Shown piece by piece: positions 1 through 8,729 of a stretch of DNA of 56,092 nucleotides (the stretch's first letter is position 1; each line of letters starts with the position of its first letter). Made by a program: the position numbers and the translations under genes. The notes below the pieces were generated by a model. That model had not been told where the DNA came from and ran no database searches. It saw only the letters and a program-made list of their open reading frames with translations. Source of the stretch: Lachnospiraceae bacterium. GTDB taxonomy: Bacteria > Bacillota > Clostridia > Lachnospirales > Lachnospiraceae. The DNA is taken from NCBI GenBank assembly GCA_017617005.1, contig JAFZWW010000105.1:1-56092 (forward strand). Direction: 5' to 3'.

Positions 1-1
1 A

Positions 2-55
2 ATGAGATTATTTGAGAAAATATTCCGTGATTTCTCAATGCAGCGAAATGCCTGA
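2..55 (+). other. possible 3' tail of an upstream gene (open frame at window edge)
   Basis: One forward frame is open from the window edge to a TGA at 53-55; the other two forward frames stop within the first 20 bases. It may be the end of a gene lying outside the window, but it is too short to recognise and could be chance. Confidence 0.2.
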
Positions 56-94
56 AAGCCGCAAGAATACAGGAAAAATGAGGATTTAAGCGTA

Positions 95-568
95 ATGATA
101 AAGATTTTGTTTGTCTGCTGGGGCAACATCTGCCGTTCGCCGATGGCGGAGTTCATAATGAAGGATCTGGTCGAAAAGAGCGGGCTGTCTTCGGAGTTTG
201 AGATAGCATCCGCCGCAACCAGTACCGAGGAGATCGGAAACGGCGTATATCCGCCGGCAAAGTCCGAACTTGCTCGTCACGGAATAGGGGTTGTGGGAAA
301 TGAATTGGGTCTGAGCCTTAAAAGGGCAAGACAGATGACCCGCGGCGATTATGATAAGTACGATTACATAATCGGGATGGAGAACCTGAATCTGGGCTAT
401 ATGAACCGCATTCTGGGCGGTGATCCCGAGGGAAAGGTTCACCTGATGATGGATTTTACCGACCATCCCGAAGACATTGACGATCCCTGGTACACCGGGG
501 ACTTTTCGGGTGTATATAAACAGATCCTCGAAGGCTGTGAATGTCTGTTGAAAAAGTGCATTTCATAG
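95..568 (+). CDS. low-molecular-weight protein-tyrosine phosphatase
   Basis: Small cytoplasmic phosphatase of 157 residues, the usual size for the family. The N-terminal P-loop VCWGNICRSP carries the C-x5-R signature (nucleophile Cys8, Arg14) directly after the first beta strand. Near the C-terminus the D-D-P-W-Y stretch matches the DPxY loop that supplies the general acid. Members dephosphorylate phosphotyrosine or phosphoarginine proteins; the substrate here cannot be read from sequence. A GAGG at 80-83 lies somewhat far (11 nt) from the ATG. The gene ends in TAG 27 bases before the nicotinamidase gene and may be co-transcribed with the NAD operon. No regulator or tyrosine kinase lies beside it. 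Confidence 0.88.
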   Translation: MIKILFVCWGNICRSPMAEFIMKDLVEKSGLSSEFEIASAATSTEEIGNGVYPPAKSELARHGIGVVGNELGLSLKRARQMTRGDYDKYDYIIGMENLNLGYMNRILGGDPEGKVHLMMDFTDHPEDIDDPWYTGDFSGVYKQILEGCECLLKKCIS

Positions 569-595
569 TATAATTACGTAAGTTGGAGGTAGGTT

Positions 596-1150
596 ATGGC
601 TAAACTTATCGTAGTTGTTGATATGCAGAAGGATTTCATTGACGGAGCCCTGGGTTCAGCTGAAGCGGTTAAGATCGTTGAACGCTGTGCGGAGAAGATT
701 ACAAAGGCCCGTGACGCCGGAGATATCATAGTTTTTACCAGGGATACCCACGGCGAAGATTATATGCAGACAGAGGAAGGTAAGAACCTGCCCGTGCCTC
801 ATTGCATAAAGGGAAGTGAGGGCTGGGAGATTTCCTCCAAACTTGAAAGCTTATGTCCCGGATCGAAGATTCTTGACAAGGAAACCTTCGGAAGCAAGGC
901 ACTCGGAGAGTACGCAGCAGATCTTGTAAAAGAAGGCAAGATCGATTCTGCCGAGCTTTTCGGTCTCTGCACCGATATCTGTGTAATAAGTAACGCACTC
1001 CTTATAAAGGCTTTCTGCCCCGATATGCCTGTCGGTGTCGATGCATCCTGCAGTGCGGGAGTAACACCGCAGAGCCATGACAATGCACTTCTGGCTATGG
1101 AGAGCTGCCAGATTCATGTAACAGGTAAGGGTGAGGAACCTTGGAGATAG
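596..1150 (+). CDS. pncA: nicotinamidase (isochorismatase-fold cysteine hydrolase)
   Basis: Hydrolyses nicotinamide to nicotinate plus ammonia, the entry step of NAD salvage. The 184-residue protein shows the catalytic triad expected for nicotinamidases: Asp9 (VVVDMQKDF), Lys95 (LDKETF) and Cys129 in TDICV. Metal ligands are visible as Asp50, His52 (TRDTH) and His69. Isochorismatase relatives lack these metal ligands, and the following genes are nadD, pncB and nadE, so nicotinamidase is much the better call. GGAGG at 583-587 precedes the ATG. The TAG stop at 1148-1150 lies inside the start of nadD, so the two are translationally coupled. Confidence 0.9.
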   Translation: MAKLIVVVDMQKDFIDGALGSAEAVKIVERCAEKITKARDAGDIIVFTRDTHGEDYMQTEEGKNLPVPHCIKGSEGWEISSKLESLCPGSKILDKETFGSKALGEYAADLVKEGKIDSAELFGLCTDICVISNALLIKAFCPDMPVGVDASCSAGVTPQSHDNALLAMESCQIHVTGKGEEPWR

Positions 1151-1788
1151 CAGACAGACCCAAAACAGCAATATTCGGTGGCACATTCGACCCCATCCAC
1201 ATGGGCCACGTTGAGTTGCTTGAAAATGTATATGAAGAGATATGCCCGGACAGGATTGTCATAATTCCGTCCGGGCATCCTTATATGAAAGAAGAAAAAG
1301 GGATCAGGATAACCTCCTGCACAGATCGCATCGGAATGCTGGAAGCAGGCGTTAAAGACCTTGATCTTCCGATAGTGATTTCCCGTATCGAGACCGACAA
1401 GGACACCCCTAGCTATTCGGTCGATACCATTGCCGAACTGAAGGAAAAGGACGGCGAAACAAGCGAAAAATACGCGGACGGAGATTACTATTTTCTCTGT
1501 GGCAGTGATATACTTTTTGAGATAGAAAAGTGGCATGAATTCGAGAAACTCCTGGGCGAGATCATTCTTACCGTAACTCCCAGGGGCGAGGATGATATAG
1601 AGGTCATCCGCAGGAAAAAAGAAGACCTTGAAGAAAAGTACGGAGCGAGGATCATCATAACTTCATTCAGGGGAAGGGTGATATCGTCAACACTCATCAG
1701 AAGCAATCCCGAAAAAAACAAAGATTTGATCCCCGAAGGAGCATTTGAATATATCAAAGAACATCACCTGTATGAAAGGAAGGATTGA
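1141..1788 (+). CDS. nadD: nicotinate-nucleotide adenylyltransferase
   Basis: Joins nicotinate mononucleotide and ATP to give deamido-NAD. The 215-residue protein has the nucleotidyltransferase motif GGTFDPIHMGH at residues 13-23 and the C-terminal ISSTLIR motif near 181-187. The start is TTG at 1141: an in-frame TGA lies at 1132-1134, and the next in-frame ATG is inside the catalytic motif, so TTG is the only workable start. It overlaps the end of pncA by 10 bases and uses the GGTGAGG just upstream as ribosome binding site. Its TGA ends three bases before the ATG of pncB. It serves both salvage and de novo NAD synthesis. Confidence 0.93.
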   Translation: MEIADRPKTAIFGGTFDPIHMGHVELLENVYEEICPDRIVIIPSGHPYMKEEKGIRITSCTDRIGMLEAGVKDLDLPIVISRIETDKDTPSYSVDTIAELKEKDGETSEKYADGDYYFLCGSDILFEIEKWHEFEKLLGEIILTVTPRGEDDIEVIRRKKEDLEEKYGARIIITSFRGRVISSTLIRSNPEKNKDLIPEGAFEYIKEHHLYERKD

Positions 1789-1790
1789 CC

Positions 1791-2990
1791 ATGGAACAGA
1801 TCATAAACAGTCTTCTTGAAACGGACCTGTACAAGTTTTCTATGGGACAGGCTATCTACCATCAGTTCCCCAGCTATACAACCACTTGGACTTTCAGATG
1901 CAGAAACACCGATGTGCGTTTTACTCCCGAAATGGTCGAGGAAATAAAGCGTCAGATCAAGGCATACTGCAATCTTAAGTTCACCGAAGAGGAACTTGAG
2001 TATCTCGGAAAGATAACCTGGTTCAGACGTTCATATGTTGATTTCCTCAGACTCTGGCATCCCAGATTCGAGGATTTCGAAATTGGAACCAAGGACCCCT
2101 GCGGACTTACGATCGAGACAAGGGGCACATGGCTCAATACCTCCATGTATGAGATTCCTACCCTTGCCATTGTTAACGGTGTTTATTTCCGTATGGGATA
2201 CGATTATGAAAAGCTTCTCGAGAGCTTCAGGGAACGCCTTGCCGACAAGATAAAGAAGCTCGAGGACGGAACCTGGAAGATCGGACCTTTCTCGGAGTTC
2301 GGTATCAGAAGAAGACTTTCCGCAGAGGCTCAGGAGCTTGCGGTATCGGAGCTTGCAAAGGCTAAGCTGAACGGTTCTCTTTTTGTAGGAACCTCGAATG
2401 TTTACCTTGCAAAGAAATTCGGATTAAAGCCCGTCGGAACAATGGCTCACGAATGGATCATGTGCGTAGGCCAGGGCAATCACAAGCACAATCCCGCATA
2501 TTCCAACTGGTACGCTCTCGATGCGTGGGTAAAGGAATACGGAGTCCTCAACGGAACCGCACTTACCGATGCCATCACGACCGACTGCTTCCTCAAGGAT
2601 TTCCAGCTTACCTATGCGACACTTTTCTCCGGCGTAAGATAGGACAGCGGAGACCCCATGAAGTGGGGAGACAAGATGATAAAGCATTACGAAGAACTTG
2701 GCATAGATCCCAAGACCAAGACACTTCTTTTCTCGGATTCGCTTGATTTTGAGAAGGCACATAACATTTATAAGTACTTTGACGGAAGGGCTAAGGTCGC
2801 ATTCGGAATCGGAACCTATGTTGCAAACGATACCGATGTTCCCGCACTCAATATCGTTATGAAGACAACCGAATGTAACGGTCAGGATGTTGCCAAAATC
2901 TCCGACAGCGAGGGCAAGGGAATGTGCAAGAACCCTGCTTATGTCGAGTATCTGCAGCGTTGTATCGACTGGAGAATGAAGCACGAATAA
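1791..2990 (+). pseudogene. pncB: nicotinate phosphoribosyltransferase interrupted by one in-frame TAG
   Basis: Would convert nicotinate and PRPP to nicotinate mononucleotide. The reading frame from ATG 1791 (RBS GGAAGG just upstream) to TAA 2990 spans 400 codons, the normal family length, but codon 284 (2640-2642) is TAG. It falls inside a core motif: the residues before it read FSGVR and those after read DSGDP, where family members have GVRQDSGDP or a His at that place. One C-to-T change from CAG would give it. The histidine phosphorylated in this family is present in GTMAHEW (about His220). The C-terminal 115 codons (from ATG 2658 on) are intact and family-like. It may be a recent nonsense mutation, an assembly error or read-through. 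TAG is an ordinary stop elsewhere in the window. Truncation would remove the phosphate-binding DSGDP. Confidence 0.85.
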
Positions 2991-3000
2991 GGAGTGGCAT

Positions 3001-3747
3001 ATGCTTACAAATGTTGAAAGAACCGTAGATGAGATCTGTGAGTGGGTGCGCGACTTTTTTGATAAGAACGGAAAAGGCTGCAGTGCAGTCCTCGGAATAT
3101 CCGGCGGAAAGGATTCATGTATCACCGCAGCTCTTCTTGCGAGAGCTCTCGGAAAGGAAAGAGTTGTCGGAGTCATGATGCCCGACGGTATTCAGCCCGA
3201 TATCAGTGATTCACAGGCTGTTGTTGATTTCCTCGGTATCAGGAATTATACCGTGAACATCGGCGAGGCTACCAAGGCACTGAAGAAGAGCCTTGAAGAA
3301 GCTGGAAGCACAATTACAAAGGATGTCGGCATCAACATTCCTCCCAGGATCAGGATGACCACTCTTTATGCCGTTGCTCAGGGACTTGAGGAGGGTGGAA
3401 GAGTCATCAACACCTGCAATAAGTCTGAAGACTACATCGGCTACAGCACCAAGTACGGTGATGCTGCGGGAGATATGTCCATACTTGCGGGATTCACCGT
3501 AGAGGAGGTTCTTCAGATCGGAGACTTCCTCGGACTTCCTTCAAACCTCGTACATAAGACTCCTTCCGACGGCCTCAGCGGAATGAGTGACGAAGACAAG
3601 GTAGGCTTTACCTATGCGGTACTCGATAAGTACATCGCAACAGGAGAATGTGAGGACGAAACCATCAAGGCGAAGATCGACAGAATGCATGTGCTCAATC
3701 TGCACAAGTTGAATGTTATGCCTCATTTTGAGCCCTCGGAAAGATAA
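3001..3747 (+). CDS. nadE: NAD+ synthase, ammonia-dependent
   Basis: Amidates deamido-NAD to NAD using ATP and ammonia. At 248 residues it has the single synthetase domain and no N-terminal nitrilase/glutaminase domain. The PP-loop SGGKDS is at residues 34-39, and the deamido-NAD site stretch NKSEDYIGYSTKYGD follows the second half. AAGGAG lies seven bases before the ATG. It closes the salvage operon, ten bases after pncB. GH115 follows after 15 bases and could be on the same transcript. Confidence 0.93.
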   Translation: MLTNVERTVDEICEWVRDFFDKNGKGCSAVLGISGGKDSCITAALLARALGKERVVGVMMPDGIQPDISDSQAVVDFLGIRNYTVNIGEATKALKKSLEEAGSTITKDVGINIPPRIRMTTLYAVAQGLEEGGRVINTCNKSEDYIGYSTKYGDAAGDMSILAGFTVEEVLQIGDFLGLPSNLVHKTPSDGLSGMSDEDKVGFTYAVLDKYIATGECEDETIKAKIDRMHVLNLHKLNVMPHFEPSER

Positions 3748-3762
3748 GATTTAGGAGTATAT

Positions 3763-6705
3763 ATGGATTTCACACTGAACGGAAAATCTCTTCTTGTGCT
3801 GGACGGCAATGACTGGCCGGGAGCGATAAGGGTTGCCGGAAAAGTATCCGGAGATATGGAGCTTGTTTTCGGTTCTTCCGAAAAGCCTGTTGTAAAAAGT
3901 GGAGCGTTCGAAGAAGCGGATATTGCAGAAGGCAGCATCTATGCAGGATGCATCGGAAAGTCTTCGATAATTGATCACTTTGAAAAAGCGGGACTGATTG
4001 ATCTTTCGGCTGTTAAAGGAAAAAGGGAAGTTTTTCTTTTTGCTCCGCTTGAAGTAAGCGGAAGGAAGATCATAGTGATCGCGGGAAGTGACAAGAGAGG
4101 AACCATCTACGGCCTCTTCCATATATCCGAGCTCATGGGAGTCAGTCCCTGGGTATGGTTTGCCGATGCGGCACCTGTTAAGAAAAGTGAAGTTATCATC
4201 ACCGAAGATGACACATATGTCAGCAAAGAGCCTTCGGTTAGATACAGAGGCTTCTTTATAAATGATGAGTGGCCTTCATACGGAACATGGACCAATAATC
4301 TTTTCGGCGGATTCAATGCGAAAATGTACGACCACGTATTCGAAGTGCTCCTCAGAATGCACGGTAATTACCTCTGGCCTGCGATGTGGTCATCATGCTT
4401 TTCGGAAGACGGCCCCGGAACGGAGAGCGCGGCACTTGCGGATGAATACGGTGTTGTCATGGGAACATCCCACCACGAACCCTGCATGAGACACGGCGAG
4501 GAATTCTCGCATGTAAAGGGACCGAATTCCAAGTACGGAAATGACTGGAACTTTAACCGCAACAGGGAAGGACTTATCGAATTCTGGAGAGACGGACTTA
4601 AGAGAAATGCTCCCTTTGAGAATATCGTTACCGTCGGGATGAGAGGCGAAGCAGATTCCGAAATGCTCGGAAGGGAATGCACGATCTTAGATAATATCAA
4701 TTACCTCAAGGATGTCATCGCCACACAAAGGGGACTCCTTAAGGAAGTATACGGGGATAAAGAGCCCGAGGTTGCCAAGGTCTTTGCCGTTTATAAAGAG
4801 GTCGAGGATTTCTATTACGGCGATGAGGAGAACGAAGGACTCAGGGCATGGGATGGACTTGACGGAACGATCATCCTCCTTGCCGATGACAACTTCGGAA
4901 ATATGAGACTTCTTCCCCCTGCCCGCGACCGTGACCATAAGGGCGGATTCGGAATGTATTATCACCTGGATTATCACGGCGCTCCGATCTCCTATGAGTG
5001 GGTTAACAGCACATATATACCCAGGATCGCAGAGCAGATGGGTCAGGCTTGGGAGTGCGGTGTAAGGGATCTTTGGATAGTAAATGTCGGCGATATCAAA
5101 CCTGTTGAATATCCTCTGAACTACTTCATGGATCTTGCTTATGACTATGACAGATGGTCGGACGATCCCGCATCATACCCTAAGTACTGGGCTGAGAAGC
5201 AGTTTGCGACCGAGAATGCCGAGACGGTAGCGGAGGTAGCAAGCTTACTTGATGATTATTCACGCATCAATTCCGTAAGACGTCCCGAGAGCATAGGACC
5301 GGAAACTTACAGCCCCGTGTTCTTCAGGGAAAGTGCGAAGATGCTTGCCAAGGCCGGAAGGGTAAATGCCGCAGCCGATGCACTTTATGAAAAGTTTGCG
5401 GGCAAGGAAAGCTTCGATGCTTTCTACCAGCTTGTATATTTCCCTGCAAAGGCTTCGATGAATGTCCTGACCATGCAGCTCTACAGCGGCAAGAATATGC
5501 TTCTTGCAAAGAGGGGATGCCCTTCTGCCAATTACTACGCGGAAGGAATCAGGCAGTGCATAGAGCTCGATGAGAAACTCACGAAAGAATACAACGCTCT
5601 CGGAAACGGAAAATGGAACGGTATCATGCTCTCGGAGCATATCGGTTTCATCAACTGGAACGAAGAAGAGCATATGGTTCCCGTCAGGACATATGTTAAG
5701 CCCTATGATAATGACAGGGTCTGCGTCAGCGTTAACGGTATGCCTGCTTTCACTATGGGCTATGACTGGACGAAGAAGGAACTTTTGATGACAGACCTTC
5801 TCATTCCCGGAAGTTCGGGCGAGATCATCATTGAGAACTGCTGTAAGAATGACTGCAACTGGAAAGCGGAAGCCGATTCCGAATGGATCAAGCTTTCGGC
5901 ATGCGAAGGTGATCTTAAGGGTGCTGCGGACGAAGAGAATCTGTCCGCCGAAGGCCCCGCGGGAAGCATCGCACGAATAACCGTTTCCGCAGATAAAGAG
6001 CTTCTTCACAAAGCCGCATCCGGAAAAGAAAACATCACAGGCATCGTTACTGTCGTTTCGGGAAGATGCAAGGCATTCGTAAAGGTTGTCGCAAGAGACT
6101 TTACCGAAGAGGAAAGTACAGCCATTCATTACGTGCCCGTTCTTCCGGCAGATGTCAAGGTGCCTTTCGGAGGTGTGAGCCTTGCTTGTACTATAGAAGC
6201 GGCAGATTATGATATGATAAGTGCCGGAAAGGAATGTGACTTCAAGGTCTACGCTCCTTACGGAAAATATGAGAGCGGAATGAGAGTATATCCCGCAGAC
6301 TTTGAAAGCAGAGATCCTGCCGATATGCCTTCGGCAGACTACAGCTTATATCTTCCCGAGGACGGAGAATATGAGATCACACTTTCGCAGGCACCCGGTG
6401 GTCCCATTATGAGGGGTACCTATTCATCACTTGCCCTCAGCATGAATGGCGGTGATATCATAAAGGCAAGACCGGTATCCGAAACCTACAGAGCGGGAAA
6501 CCATAGTGATCCCGAATGGTGCAAGGTTGCCCTCATGCAGGAAAAGAAGGGCTCCGTAAAGGTGACAGGAAAGAAGGGAAAGAACCTTCTCAGGATCTGC
6601 GGATGCGAACCCGGTGCCGTGCTCATGAGGATATTTGTAAGAAAGGCAGAGGGGGATATGCCTTATTCGTTCTTTGGCCCCATCCCTTCGTTTATTGAAA
6701 GATAG
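3763..6705 (+). CDS. GH115 family xylan alpha-1,2-glucuronidase
   Basis: Predicted to remove (4-O-methyl)glucuronic acid from glucuronoxylan or its oligosaccharides. The 980-residue length fits GH115, with an N-terminal alpha/beta domain, a catalytic barrel and C-terminal accessory beta domains. Hallmark stretches are HHEPCMRHGEEF near residue 237 and GMRGEADSE near 292. There is no signal peptide at the N-terminus (MDFTLNGKSLL), so the enzyme is probably cytoplasmic and acts on imported oligosaccharides. The start is fixed by TTTAGGAG seven to eight bases upstream. Its position between nadE and a pyrophosphatase, with no xylan transporter or xylanase nearby, is unusual. The GH115 call is from motif memory, not a search. 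Confidence 0.85.
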   Translation: MDFTLNGKSLLVLDGNDWPGAIRVAGKVSGDMELVFGSSEKPVVKSGAFEEADIAEGSIYAGCIGKSSIIDHFEKAGLIDLSAVKGKREVFLFAPLEVSGRKIIVIAGSDKRGTIYGLFHISELMGVSPWVWFADAAPVKKSEVIITEDDTYVSKEPSVRYRGFFINDEWPSYGTWTNNLFGGFNAKMYDHVFEVLLRMHGNYLWPAMWSSCFSEDGPGTESAALADEYGVVMGTSHHEPCMRHGEEFSHVKGPNSKYGNDWNFNRNREGLIEFWRDGLKRNAPFENIVTVGMRGEADSEMLGRECTILDNINYLKDVIATQRGLLKEVYGDKEPEVAKVFAVYKEVEDFYYGDEENEGLRAWDGLDGTIILLADDNFGNMRLLPPARDRDHKGGFGMYYHLDYHGAPISYEWVNSTYIPRIAEQMGQAWECGVRDLWIVNVGDIKPVEYPLNYFMDLAYDYDRWSDDPASYPKYWAEKQFATENAETVAEVASLLDDYSRINSVRRPESIGPETYSPVFFRESAKMLAKAGRVNAAADALYEKFAGKESFDAFYQLVYFPAKASMNVLTMQLYSGKNMLLAKRGCPSANYYAEGIRQCIELDEKLTKEYNALGNGKWNGIMLSEHIGFINWNEEEHMVPVRTYVKPYDNDRVCVSVNGMPAFTMGYDWTKKELLMTDLLIPGSSGEIIIENCCKNDCNWKAEADSEWIKLSACEGDLKGAADEENLSAEGPAGSIARITVSADKELLHKAASGKENITGIVTVVSGRCKAFVKVVARDFTEEESTAIHYVPVLPADVKVPFGGVSLACTIEAADYDMISAGKECDFKVYAPYGKYESGMRVYPADFESRDPADMPSADYSLYLPEDGEYEITLSQAPGGPIMRGTYSSLALSMNGGDIIKARPVSETYRAGNHSDPEWCKVALMQEKKGSVKVTGKKGKNLLRICGCEPGAVLMRIFVRKAEGDMPYSFFGPIPSFIER

Positions 6706-6714
6706 AGGTGGATT

Positions 6715-8370
6715 ATGCAGGTTGATCAGACACGTCCCGTATATGTGATCGGACACAAGAATCCCGATACGGATTCGGTTGCTTCCGCCATCGGGTATGC
6801 AGATCTCAAGAACAGACTGACCGGCGGGGATTACCGTGCGGTAAGATGCGGACATCTGAATGACGAGACCAAATTCGTTCTTTCGAAGTTCGGAATAAAA
6901 CCGCCCGAGTACATCAAGGATATCAGGATCCAGGTAATGGATATGGACATGCGTAAACTTCCCGGCGCAGCGTCGGATATGTCGCTTAAAAAAGCATGGA
7001 AGGCTATGCATGATGCGAACGTCGTTACTCTGTGCATCACGGAGGGTAAGACGCTCAAGGGACTTATAACGCTCGGTGATATCGTAGATTCATATATGGA
7101 TACCGATGACAGCGGAATCCTTGCAGAAGCTCATACTCCCTATTCCAATATCATAGAAACTCTTGAGGGAACTCTGGTCGCGGGAAGCGAAGAGGGTACC
7201 GTTGAGGGCGGTAAGGTTGTTGTTGCACAGAAAGGTGCAGCAGGCGTTTCGCTGGGTGATATCGTTATTCTCCCCGACGGAACAGAGGATGCACGTGAGT
7301 GCCTTGAAGCTGGTGCAAGCTGCCTTATAAGCTGTTCCGGCACGAGACCTTCCGACGGAGTGAGAAATGCCGCATCGGAAAAGAATGTCAGGATTATAGT
7401 CACCAAGTATGATGCATTCTTTGTATCAAGACTTATGGACCAGTCGATCCCTGTAAGCTACTTTATGAAATCACAGGATCTGGTCACATTCAGACTGACC
7501 GATTATGTTGATGATATAAGACCCGTCATGGCTCAGGCCCACCACAGATATTTCCCTGTTCTCGATGAAAAGGGTGAATATGTGGGAATGATCTCCCGAA
7601 GAAATTTCCTCGGTGCAAAGCGCAAGCAGGTCATTTTAATGGACCACAATGAGAAGAATCAGGCAGTCACGGGAATCGAATCCGCATCGATCCTCGAGAT
7701 AATCGACCATCACAGACTCGGTGCCGTAGAGACCATTTCTCCCGTGTTCTTCAGAAATCAGCCTCTCGGTTCCGCATCGACGATAGTTTACCTGATGTAT
7801 AAAGAAGCTCATGTTGAGGTTAAGCCCGAGATAGCCGGCATCCTCTGTGCCGCGATCCTTTCGGATACACTTATCTATAAGAGCCCCACCTGTACCGAGA
7901 CCGATATTCAGTGCGGCAATGAACTTGCACATATCGCAGGTATCCGCCAGGATGAATTTGCACGTGAGATGTTCAAGGCGGGAAGTGATTTCGAAAGAAA
8001 GACCGGTGAAGAACTGCTGAAGAGGGATTTCAAGAAGTTCACGATTGAAGGTCAGTCCGTCGGAATCGCACAGGTCAATGCGATGATGAAGGAAGAGATA
8101 GAAGTAGCCGAAAAGAAGGCAAAAGAAGCAATAGATAAATTCATGCTTTCCGAAAAACTTGACATGGTATTTTTCATGGTCACACTGATCCCTTCCGAAA
8201 GCTCGAGAATAGTCTGGGCCGGTGAAAGTGCCGATGAGGTTCTTAAAGCGGGATTCCAGACTGATATTCCCTCGGACGGATCGGGACTGTTCCTGAGAGG
8301 GATCGTTTCGAGAAAGCAGCAGTTCCTCCCCGCGATAGTCGAAGGTATCTCCGTTCTCGGATCAGATTGA
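6715..8370 (+). CDS. ppaC: manganese-dependent inorganic pyrophosphatase with CBS and DRTGG domains
   Basis: Cytoplasmic family II pyrophosphatase that hydrolyses PPi made by biosynthetic reactions, including the NAD and nucleotide steps encoded nearby. The 551 residues are arranged as DHH domain part 1 (GHKNPDTDS at 13-21), a regulatory insert, then the rest of the catalytic core (MDHNE, then IDHHR), and the DHHA2 domain with SRKQQ near the C-terminus. The insert holds a CBS repeat (LITLGDIVDS), a DRTGG-like domain and a second CBS repeat (GMISRRNF). In characterised CBS-pyrophosphatases this insert binds adenine nucleotides and regulates activity. It follows GH115 after nine bases with GAGGTGG as ribosome binding site. 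Confidence 0.92.
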   Translation: MQVDQTRPVYVIGHKNPDTDSVASAIGYADLKNRLTGGDYRAVRCGHLNDETKFVLSKFGIKPPEYIKDIRIQVMDMDMRKLPGAASDMSLKKAWKAMHDANVVTLCITEGKTLKGLITLGDIVDSYMDTDDSGILAEAHTPYSNIIETLEGTLVAGSEEGTVEGGKVVVAQKGAAGVSLGDIVILPDGTEDARECLEAGASCLISCSGTRPSDGVRNAASEKNVRIIVTKYDAFFVSRLMDQSIPVSYFMKSQDLVTFRLTDYVDDIRPVMAQAHHRYFPVLDEKGEYVGMISRRNFLGAKRKQVILMDHNEKNQAVTGIESASILEIIDHHRLGAVETISPVFFRNQPLGSASTIVYLMYKEAHVEVKPEIAGILCAAILSDTLIYKSPTCTETDIQCGNELAHIAGIRQDEFAREMFKAGSDFERKTGEELLKRDFKKFTIEGQSVGIAQVNAMMKEEIEVAEKKAKEAIDKFMLSEKLDMVFFMVTLIPSESSRIVWAGESADEVLKAGFQTDIPSDGSGLFLRGIVSRKQQFLPAIVEGISVLGSD

Positions 8371-8372
8371 TG

Positions 8373-8401
8373 TTGTCAGAATGATTCGATTGTTGTAAAG
8401 T
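8373..8401 (+). promoter_or_regulatory. sigma-A-type promoter for tRNA-Leu
   Basis: TTGTCA at 8373-8378, a 17-base spacer and TAAAGT at 8396-8401. A small hairpin (CGGTATG paired with CATACCG, 8406-8424) sits between it and the tRNA. Confidence 0.6.
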
Positions 8402-8428
8402 ATCACGGTATGGTTTTCATACCGCTTC

Positions 8429-8508
8429 GCGGATGTGATGGAATTGGTAGACATGCAAGATTTAGGTTCTTGTGCGCAAGCGTGTGGGTTCGAGTCCCTT
8501 CATCCGCA
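8429..8508 (+). tRNA. tRNA-Leu (anticodon TAG)
   Basis: An 80-base cloverleaf: acceptor GCGGATG pairs with CATCCGC, the anticodon stem CAAGA/TCTTG closes loop TTTAGGT, and a long variable arm typical of leucine tRNA is present. The T-loop TTCGAGT is standard. CCA is not encoded. It reads CTA codons and by wobble other CTN codons. Confidence 0.93.
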
Positions 8509-8510
8509 TA

Positions 8511-8542
8511 AAAAATTGCCCGTCTGTGACGGGCGATTTTTT
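8511..8542 (+). terminator. intrinsic terminator after tRNA-Leu
   Basis: Stem TTGCCCGTC/GACGGGCGA with a three-base loop, followed by six T. Confidence 0.85.
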
Positions 8543-8556
8543 ATGGATTTATTTTC

Positions 8557-8573
8557 GAAGGGACTCGAACCCA
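8557..8573 (-). repeat. inverted 17-base copy of the tRNA-Leu T-arm
   Basis: This segment is the exact reverse complement of the T-arm at 8485-8501 of the neighbouring tRNA-Leu gene. It lies between the tRNA terminator and a second direct copy of the tRNA 3' end. Confidence 0.85.
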
Positions 8574-8581
8574 TAGCGAGC

Positions 8582-8632
8582 TCCCTTCATCCGCATAAAA
8601 AAATTGCCCGTCTGTGATGGGCAATTTTTTTT
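8582..8632 (+). repeat. direct copy of the tRNA-Leu 3' end plus its terminator
   Basis: TCCCTTCATCCGCATA at 8582-8597 is identical to 8495-8510. It is followed by a second terminator hairpin (ATTGCCCGTC/GATGGGCAAT plus eight T) that differs from the first by two substitutions and a few A/T length changes. The substitutions keep the stem paired, so the second terminator still looks functional. Confidence 0.85.
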
Positions 8633-8729
8633 ATACTTTTAGGCTACTTGAAATAGTGATAGTCTGCGGATATGCTCATATAGTCGGACAATAGATCTGT
8701 TGTTTCTTATGAAGATGGGGGAACCGGAA

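Noticed and set aside
2640-2642. TAG reassigned to Gln in this organism
   Set aside because: TAG ends several other genes in the window cleanly (phosphatase, pncA, GH115, acetyltransferase), and all other genes lack internal TAG.
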